From assembly GCA_019314375.1 (NCBI GenBank), contig JAFCZJ010000052.1, positions 1 through 64,000 on the forward strand: 64,000 nucleotides of DNA, in the 5' to 3' direction. Both the position numbers and the translations under genes were made by a program. The stretch's first letter is position 1. Every line of letters starts with the position of its first letter. This document shows, one piece after another, positions 57,324-64,000 of the stretch. The notes beneath the pieces were generated by a model. The model did no database searches, was not told the origin of the DNA, and saw only the letters and a program-made list of their open reading frames with translations. This DNA comes from Deltaproteobacteria bacterium (lineage in GTDB: Bacteria > Myxococcota > B64-G9).

Positions 57324-58826
57324 ATGCGGTCCTATCACGTCTCCAGATCCCGTAACCCTCCCGCCAAAACGTCTCGATTTGTCTGGCCCTTGCTGGTCTG
57401 CATCCTGCTGCTGGTCAACATCTACCTCTTCGGCATTCGGGGTTTTCCCGGCAATAAAACGGAAGCCCCCTCGTCTGGAGACAGGCCCGTAACAGCCGCA
57501 TTACCCAAATTGGCGGGCGTGAATTTCACGAGTCCCTTCGGAGAAATGGCCGGTGTCGGTGGCATTCGCGAGCCCGGCACGGACAAAGCCTCCATACAGG
57601 CCCTTCGCCGAAATTCGCGTTCGGTCGGCAGCCGGGCGCGATTTGATCTGGAGTCTGCCGCGAGCATCGCCGGTCAACGCAGCATGGAGAACTGGTGTCG
57701 ACTTGAGAGCGGCACAATCGGTCGCGGCCAGACTTTCTCCACCTCTTTGAACGAGCACGATCTGGCGATGGGGCAGGTCAATGAGTTGGTCGCTGCCCTG
57801 CAGGGGGTGATGGATTTCCGTCACTGCCGAGTTGGGGAAAAATACGAACTGCTCATCTCCCCCAAAGGCCAGACCCAGCGCTTCGTCTACCACAAAACAA
57901 CCTTGGTGACCTACCAGGCGGATCGGCACGAGGAGAAGATGAAGGGCCGTCGCGTGGAGCTGGATGCCGAGGTGCAGGTAGTAGACATCGGCGTTCGCAT
58001 CGATGGATCCCTCTATTTGTCTCTGGATCGCGCAGGAGAACACGCCGCCCTGGTCATGATGATCGTCGACATCTTCGCCTGGGATATTGACTTCTACGTG
58101 GACACCCACCCAGGAGACACCATCAAGTTGGTGGTGGAGAAGCTGACCCTGGACGGTCAATTTGTGCGCTACGGAGAAATTCTGGCCGCCGAATACGCAG
58201 GCACCGTGGGCACCCATCAAGCCTATCGCTACACTCCTGAAAATAGCGACAAAGTCGGCTACTTCGACGAAAAGGGCGGCAGTCTGCGGAAGGCTTTTCT
58301 AAAAACGCCGCTTAAGTTCGCACGCATTTCGTCCGGCTTTGGTCGGCGTGTGCACCCCGTGCTGGGGTTCAACAAGATGCACAACGGCACAGACTTCGCG
58401 GCCCCCATCGGCACGCCGATTTGGGCCCCGGCCGACGGCACGGTGCGTTTCGCCGGACGCAAGGGGGCCAACGGCAATTTGATCGTCTTGCGGCATGCCA
58501 ACGGCTACGAAACCATCTACGCTCATTTGCACCGCATCGGCAAAGGCGTTCGCCGAGGCGGTCGGGTGCGCCAAAAACAGGTCATCGGCACCGTGGGCAA
58601 CACGGGACGCTCAACCGGCCCCCACTTGCATTACGGGATGAGGCTGCGTGGGCGGTACGTCAACCCCCTCCGCCAGAAGTTCCCGCCCGCCAAACCCATT
58701 CCCAAAGCAGAGCTGGACAACTACCACCAAAGCATCGCCACATGGGTCAAACGCCTGACGGCCATTCAGCCACCAGGTGGTACCCGAACGGCCTCAATCC
58801 AGACCGAGTCAAAGGACGCCGGATGA
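57324..58826 (+). CDS. M23 family metallopeptidase
   Basis: SSGFGRRVHPVLGFNKMHNGTDFAAPIGTPIWAPADGTV; GNTGRSTGPHLHYGMRLRG. Confidence 0.95.
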   Translation: MRSYHVSRSRNPPAKTSRFVWPLLVCILLLVNIYLFGIRGFPGNKTEAPSSGDRPVTAALPKLAGVNFTSPFGEMAGVGGIREPGTDKASIQALRRNSRSVGSRARFDLESAASIAGQRSMENWCRLESGTIGRGQTFSTSLNEHDLAMGQVNELVAALQGVMDFRHCRVGEKYELLISPKGQTQRFVYHKTTLVTYQADRHEEKMKGRRVELDAEVQVVDIGVRIDGSLYLSLDRAGEHAALVMMIVDIFAWDIDFYVDTHPGDTIKLVVEKLTLDGQFVRYGEILAAEYAGTVGTHQAYRYTPENSDKVGYFDEKGGSLRKAFLKTPLKFARISSGFGRRVHPVLGFNKMHNGTDFAAPIGTPIWAPADGTVRFAGRKGANGNLIVLRHANGYETIYAHLHRIGKGVRRGGRVRQKQVIGTVGNTGRSTGPHLHYGMRLRGRYVNPLRQKFPPAKPIPKAELDNYHQSIATWVKRLTAIQPPGGTRTASIQTESKDAG

Positions 58827-60544
58827 GCCTGCTGGTGGGCCTTTGCCTTTCTATTCTCCTAGCCCAGCCAGCAACCATCACCCCCGAGGCTCGCGTGGAA
58901 TCGCTCCTGCGCGGGATGTCACTGGAACAAAAAGTGGGTCAGTTGATGATGGTGGGCTTCGGCGGCAAGAAAATGGGCCCCAAGATCCATCGACTGCTGC
59001 AAAGTATGCACATCGGCGCCGCCGCCATCTACTCCCGCAATGTACGCTCCCTGCCCCAGGTGGCCAAGCTGATCCGCGACATACGCAAGGACTTTGCCGG
59101 GCAAGTGCAGCCCTTCATCGCGGTGGATCAAGAAGGCGGCAACGTGGTGCGCATGCGCTCCGGGGTCGCCGTGTTGCCGGGTGCCATGACCTTGGGCGCG
59201 GCAAGAGACCCGGTCCTTTCTTACCTGGCGGGACAGGCCCACGCGGTGGACCTGAAGCTGGTGGGCTTCGACATGAACCTGGCCCCGGTCTTGGACACCA
59301 ACCGCAATCCCAAAAATCCAGTCATCAACGTGCGCGCCTTTGGCGATGCGCCCGAGCTGGTGGCCGACATGGGCGTGGCGTTTTGTCTTGGACAACAGGA
59401 TGCCCAATTGGCCACGGTGGCCAAGCACTTCCCGGGCCATGGCTCCACCGCTCACGACTCCCACTTTGACCTGCCCACCATTTCCTTAAACGAGGAACAA
59501 CTGGCCGCAACCGAGCTCAAGCCTTTCTGCCGCGCCATCAACGCCGGACTCGACGCATTGATGACGGCGCATGTTCAGATCCCGGCCATCGATCCCACCG
59601 GCACGCCTGCCTCTTTGTCCCACCCGATCATCACCGGACTGCTACGTGAAAAGCTGGGCTTTGATGGTGTGGTGATCACCGACGACTTGGAGATGCGCGC
59701 TGTCAGCGGACAGATGGGCGTGGGCAAGGCGGCGGTCAAGGCTGTGCTCGCGGGTGCGGACATGGTCATGGTCATCTGGACATCCAAAAGAAAAAAGGAA
59801 GTCTTCCGCACTTTGCTTGCGGCGGCTCAAGATGGCACCATTCCCCTCGCCCGGCTGGATCAATCGGTGCGGCGCATTCTTCTGCTCAAAGCCCGACGCG
59901 GTACCCTAGACAGCCTCGCCGAGCTCGAAAAGAGACCGGGGAGAATCCTACCCAACCGCCGACACCAACACATCATTCGCTCCATCGCCGCCAGGGGACT
60001 AACCCTCGTACGCAACAACAAAGCCATCTTGCCCATCTGCTCCGGCAAGGGCGTGTTGGTGGCGGCACCTCAGCGCACCTTCCGCCGGGCGCTGCAGCGC
60101 CTGCTCCCCGGCTCCCGGGCGATACCGCTCAAGCTTGTTTCTTCGCGGGCCCAGCGCCAAAAAGAGTTCGAGCGCCTGCGCGAGATGGCCTCGCGTTATG
60201 AGCTCCTGGTGGTTGGGGTCACCAACGTCTATCAGGCCTGGCTGGTCCAAAAACTCTACAAGTCGACAAAAATCCCCATGGTGGTCGTCTCCTTCGGATC
60301 TCCATATTTGTTACGCTACTTCCCAAAGATACCCGTCTACCTTTGCAGCTTCTCCTATCTGGCAGCAGCCCAACGAGCCGCGGCTCGAGCCCTGGTGGGC
60401 AAACAATCCCTCACCGGCCGCCTGCCGGTACGCCTCTCCAAAAGACACCCAAGAGGCTCGGGCCTCACCTTGCGCCGAGGCGGCTGCGGAAGGCGGCCTT
60501 CAACCAAACGCCAGACGAAGGCGCTCCGCGGAAAGGCTCCTTGA
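58823..60544 (+). CDS. Glycoside hydrolase family 3 protein (beta-N-acetylhexosaminidase-like)
   Basis: MSLEQKVGQLMMVGFGG, AVDQEGGNVVRM, KHFPGHGSTAHDSHFDLP, GVVITDDLEMRAV. Confidence 0.93.
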   Translation: MSLLVGLCLSILLAQPATITPEARVESLLRGMSLEQKVGQLMMVGFGGKKMGPKIHRLLQSMHIGAAAIYSRNVRSLPQVAKLIRDIRKDFAGQVQPFIAVDQEGGNVVRMRSGVAVLPGAMTLGAARDPVLSYLAGQAHAVDLKLVGFDMNLAPVLDTNRNPKNPVINVRAFGDAPELVADMGVAFCLGQQDAQLATVAKHFPGHGSTAHDSHFDLPTISLNEEQLAATELKPFCRAINAGLDALMTAHVQIPAIDPTGTPASLSHPIITGLLREKLGFDGVVITDDLEMRAVSGQMGVGKAAVKAVLAGADMVMVIWTSKRKKEVFRTLLAAAQDGTIPLARLDQSVRRILLLKARRGTLDSLAELEKRPGRILPNRRHQHIIRSIAARGLTLVRNNKAILPICSGKGVLVAAPQRTFRRALQRLLPGSRAIPLKLVSSRAQRQKEFERLREMASRYELLVVGVTNVYQAWLVQKLYKSTKIPMVVVSFGSPYLLRYFPKIPVYLCSFSYLAAAQRAAARALVGKQSLTGRLPVRLSKRHPRGSGLTLRRGGCGRRPSTKRQTKALRGKAP

Positions 60545-60588
60545 CAGACTTGCCCAGCCCGAGCCCCATGGAGTAAGCTTCTCAACCA

Positions 60589-62232
60589 ATGGCCGAAGAA
60601 CAATACAGCGAAAACTTTCCCAGGCAAGGCGTGCTGGAAAAGACCCCGTTGCCGAAACTCATCGCCCTTCTTCTTGAGTCAAAGATGACGGGCATCCTCC
60701 ACATGGAGGCGGATGGGGCCAAGCATTGGATCTTTTTTGAAGAGGGCTTTCCCGCCTCGGTCCACGCCCCCAAAAGTCAGGATTTCTTAGGCGTCGTGCT
60801 CCGAGAGTTGAATTTCATCGACGACGCGGCCTTCAACATGTCCTTGATGGAAATGGCCAAGAGCAAGCGCCTGCAGGGCCAAATCCTGCTGGAGGCGGAA
60901 GCCATCGACGAACAACAGCTTGAGCGGGCCTTGTCTTTGCAACTGGCCCGCAAGCTGACCCGGTTGTTTAACTATCGCAAGGGAAAGTACCAATTCGTGG
61001 AGGGAGAAGAAGCACCGCCGCCCCACGATCCCATCCGGGTCAACCCCTACGGCTTGATCTACAACGGCATCAAGAACACCTACGACGCCAAAGACCTCAA
61101 GGAAGGCCTGATGCCCCTGATGGGCAAATCCTGCCGCGTCAGCCGCCTCTTCGTCGAGCGCGGAGAACTCTTCGAGTTTCCGCCGGACGATCTGGCCGAC
61201 GCCAAGTTGTTGCAGGACTTTCGGCTTCCCCAGGACTTCGTCCGGGGAGCGCGCTCTGGTGCCACGGCCGCCATGATGATGTTGATAAGCCTTTTGTACT
61301 GCAACATGCTGGAGCTGGACGAGACGGATTTTGCCCAACCCATGCCCGGCGTGAAGGGCCCTCGACCCAAACCCAAGACCGCGCCGGCCCCAGCCCGGGC
61401 TGCCACGGCCCAGGCTGCCCAGGGTCGGCCGATGACCCCGGCCGAGGCCAGGAAGGCGGCAGCCCAGGCCAACATCTCCGCCGAGCTGAAGAAAAAGATC
61501 GACGAAAAATTCAAGCAGGTCAAAACCGCGGATTTATATGCCATCTTAGAGGTCCCCGGCGACGCCGATTTCAGCCGCGTGCAAAAGGCCTACATCACGC
61601 TGGCCAAGGTTTACCACCCCGACCGCGTGGCCGGCTCAACGGACGAAGAGATCAAACATCGCATGGGGGTGATTTTCTCCCAGGTCAACGAGGCCTACCA
61701 GACCCTGACGGATTCCGGTGCCCGGGTGAAATACGACAAGAAGGAGAAGGAAGTCGCCAAAAGCGCAGGGCCCTCCAAAGGAGGTGCCCCGCGACCGGAA
61801 GAGGCCAAAATCCAATTTCAACAATTTCAAAAGGCGATGATCTATATCAAGAAACACGATTTACTGAAAGCGGTCGAGTCCGTACGCTGGGCCTGCGACA
61901 TGGATCCGGAAAACGGCGACTACAAGGCCTATCGCATCTGGTTGGACTACCAACGCTCTGAAGATCCGGAAGAAAAGAAACTAGGCGACGCCAAAGCGGA
62001 CATGCAGGCGGTTTACAAAACCTACGCTGAAAGTTTCTGGGCTGCTCGCCTGGCTGCCACTCTTTTCAAAAAAGCCGATGAGATAGAAAAATACGGCAAG
62101 GCCCTCATGCGAGCAAGCAGGCTCAACTCGAAGCACCACGACACGACCCGGGAACTGCGTCTCTTCAGAACAAGAGAACAGAAACGAGCCAAAGAGGGTC
62201 GATTCTTGGGCATCAAATTCAAACGCGACTGA
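60589..62232 (+). CDS. DUF4388 (PATAN-like) N-terminus fused to DnaJ domain
   Basis: LPKLIALLLESKMTGILHMEADGAKHWIFFEEGFPASV; J domain DLYAILEVPGDADFSRVQKAYITLAKVYHPDRV. Confidence 0.88.
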   Translation: MAEEQYSENFPRQGVLEKTPLPKLIALLLESKMTGILHMEADGAKHWIFFEEGFPASVHAPKSQDFLGVVLRELNFIDDAAFNMSLMEMAKSKRLQGQILLEAEAIDEQQLERALSLQLARKLTRLFNYRKGKYQFVEGEEAPPPHDPIRVNPYGLIYNGIKNTYDAKDLKEGLMPLMGKSCRVSRLFVERGELFEFPPDDLADAKLLQDFRLPQDFVRGARSGATAAMMMLISLLYCNMLELDETDFAQPMPGVKGPRPKPKTAPAPARAATAQAAQGRPMTPAEARKAAAQANISAELKKKIDEKFKQVKTADLYAILEVPGDADFSRVQKAYITLAKVYHPDRVAGSTDEEIKHRMGVIFSQVNEAYQTLTDSGARVKYDKKEKEVAKSAGPSKGGAPRPEEAKIQFQQFQKAMIYIKKHDLLKAVESVRWACDMDPENGDYKAYRIWLDYQRSEDPEEKKLGDAKADMQAVYKTYAESFWAARLAATLFKKADEIEKYGKALMRASRLNSKHHDTTRELRLFRTREQKRAKEGRFLGIKFKRD

Positions 62233-62266
62233 GGTTCAGAGAAATACCGGGGAAATGCAAAACCTG

Positions 62267-62473
62267 TCAGGTCTCGTTTTCTTTGAGTGCTTCCAGGTAA
62301 CGAACCTTGCCGGAGGCAATCTCTCGCAAGCTGATGATGGGCATCTTGTTCTTGGCCTGAACCAGGGGCTCGGCACCGTCCAGCAATTGGCGGGTTCGCT
62401 TGGTTGCAAGCAGAACCAACGCGAAGCGGTTGGGAATCTGATCCAGACAGTCTTCTACGGTAACACGTGCCAT
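62267..62473 (-). CDS. rpoZ: DNA-directed RNA polymerase omega subunit
   Basis: [30 protein letters not shown]...[17 protein letters not shown]. Confidence 0.93.
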   Translation of the reverse strand: MARVTVEDCLDQIPNRFALVLLATKRTRQLLDGAEPLVQAKNKMPIISLREIASGKVRYLEALKENET

Positions 62474-62527
62474 CGTCAACCTCCCAGAAAGTCAGGGACG
62501 GAGTATAGTCGCCCCACCATCCACGAA

Positions 62528-63976
62528 TCAAGGACTTAATTCCGCATCCTCATTTCTTGTTCGCTTCCGCACCATCAGCTCATCGGCATCCTGGGTCAAA
62601 ACGTCCAAAATCCCCTTGTCCACCAGGCAGATCTCCCGACGCCCGGAGCCCAAGACCGCCAAGCCCCCGTCGCGCGGCCGGCCAATCTTCAATGTGCTGA
62701 TTTCTTTCCCCTTTTCATCCACAAGACTCAGGCTCAAGGCTGGACTGTCGAGACCGCTGGCGGCCAGTTTCTCTTCATCGGGTAGCCCCAAGAAGCGCTT
62801 GGCTTTCAGCCGCCTCAAAGATTCCAGCAAGGACAAAACCTTGTAGCTTTTGGCGGGCGCAGGCATGGGGGCCACCAGATTCCAGGCCTGCTCTTTCTGC
62901 TCTTCGCTTCCGCGCTCCAGCACCATGAGACGCGAAGGCCCGGAAATCTTGATTCGATGCACCTTCCCTGATTGAAAATTCATGGGGCTTTTCGCGCGCA
63001 AGGCAAAGACATCGACCTTCAGGCCGCCCAAGACATGTGCCCGCAGTTCCGCCACGGGCCCGTCCGGCTTGCGCCGAGAAACAAAAACCTTCTCTTCGTT
63101 AACCTTCAGGCCTCCCTTGCCGAGCCAGAATTCATAGGCCCAGTCCACCTCCCCCGGACCCGCCAGGCGCAGCTTGACCAAGGGTGATTCCAGGCCGTAG
63201 CTAGACAGCTTCCGCTCGCCATCGATGAACCGCGTGGCCTGTAGATTGCCAAAAATGTTAAGCAATCGCTGAACCCGCTGCTCATCCGCCCTGTCCTCGA
63301 CAGGCTGCTTAAGCATCCAATGGCCCGCTTCTTTGACCAGAAGAAATCGTGCGCCCTCGGTTTCCAGCTCAATCCGACCCACCTGCTTGCTGTCCAAACC
63401 CAACAAGCGCTTCTGTCTCAGGTCCAGGCGGTACTTCAAAAGTTGACCGGCCAGGTAGGCCTCGAGCACGAGGACTTTGTCCGGCGCGGCACTGTGCCAT
63501 GCGTAGAGCGCCTGATTGTAGCTCGAAGCCTTGCCGACTTTCAGTTCAACATGGCGGCCATCCGCCAAAACGATACGCCACAGCGCCCTGGGTCGATCCA
63601 GCCCATACTGGCCGATGTTTTCCGCCGGAATACGCCGAGTCGAAGTCATGGAGGAGAAGGTCGTCAGCAGGCCGCCGATCTCGATGGGATCGGCTTCGGC
63701 CTCAACGGGCTTGATCATGCGCCAACCACCATCGGCCTGCCGTTCCACCACCGCCGCTTGGCCCCCCGAGCGACTCAATTCCAGGCGCTGAACATCTGCC
63801 TGGCGAAGAGAAAAAACCAACCGTGCTTCCAGATCTTCGCGCTTCTCTTGCTTTTTGGCCACATGGACGCCGAAATAAACATAGAACCCCAGGCCCAAAA
63901 CCGCCGCCAGCCCCAGCGAAACCGAAAGCAGGCTCCGCAGACGATACGTCATCATGCCCACTTCCTGACCTGCCAA
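62528..63976 (-). CDS. DUF4340 domain-containing protein (start uncertain; ORF open to the window edge)
   Basis: RRIPAENIGQYGLDRPRALWRIVLADGRHVELKVGKAS; LSSYGLESPLVKLRL repeats typical of DUF4340. Confidence 0.82.
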   Translation of the reverse strand: MAGQEVGMMTYRLRSLLSVSLGLAAVLGLGFYVYFGVHVAKKQEKREDLEARLVFSLRQADVQRLELSRSGGQAAVVERQADGGWRMIKPVEAEADPIEIGGLLTTFSSMTSTRRIPAENIGQYGLDRPRALWRIVLADGRHVELKVGKASSYNQALYAWHSAAPDKVLVLEAYLAGQLLKYRLDLRQKRLLGLDSKQVGRIELETEGARFLLVKEAGHWMLKQPVEDRADEQRVQRLLNIFGNLQATRFIDGERKLSSYGLESPLVKLRLAGPGEVDWAYEFWLGKGGLKVNEEKVFVSRRKPDGPVAELRAHVLGGLKVDVFALRAKSPMNFQSGKVHRIKISGPSRLMVLERGSEEQKEQAWNLVAPMPAPAKSYKVLSLLESLRRLKAKRFLGLPDEEKLAASGLDSPALSLSLVDEKGKEISTLKIGRPRDGGLAVLGSGRREICLVDKGILDVLTQDADELMVRKRTRNEDAELSP

Positions 63977-64000
63977 ATAGAGATACCCAAGGCCAAGATC

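Noticed and set aside
57501-58220. 239-aa minus ORF inside the M23 peptidase gene
   Set aside because: Antisense shadow; no motifs and no SD.

Overview
64 kb window of GC-rich bacterial chromosome. It looks deltaproteobacterial/Myxococcota-like by gene content (an inference from family composition). Housekeeping blocks: a tRNA-Ser/tRNA-Arg cluster with tadA and the SRP RNA; dnaX-ybaB-recR; ruvX-mltG; rpoZ; prkA-yhbH-spoVR; and the MoxR/DUF58/DUF4129/SpoIIM/RDD block. More specialised parts: (i) a polyphosphate module (CHAD protein, metallophosphoesterase-HD fusion, PPK1, double-domain PPK2); (ii) two adjacent PRC-barrel proteins with long basic, low-complexity tails beside ParA-like and PhaR-like genes; (iii) a five-gene minus-strand operon (43163-45530) whose order and protein features resemble a type III secretion translocon/chaperone operon, with no secretion machinery in the window; (iv) twin ArsA/Get3-like ATPases. 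Sequence-level observations: an almost identical 26-bp repeat placed directly after two stop codons 45 kb apart; a perfect 60-bp palindrome between convergent genes; a probable dnaX -1 frameshift site; a single-nucleotide frame disruption that artificially fuses two genes into a 1266-aa ORF; an ATG-to-ATA start codon in an ABC ATPase; and a duplicated gene 3' end flanking an AAA ATPase gene. No rRNA genes, CRISPR arrays or complete transposons were seen. Product names come from recognising motifs in the translated ORFs, not from database searches.
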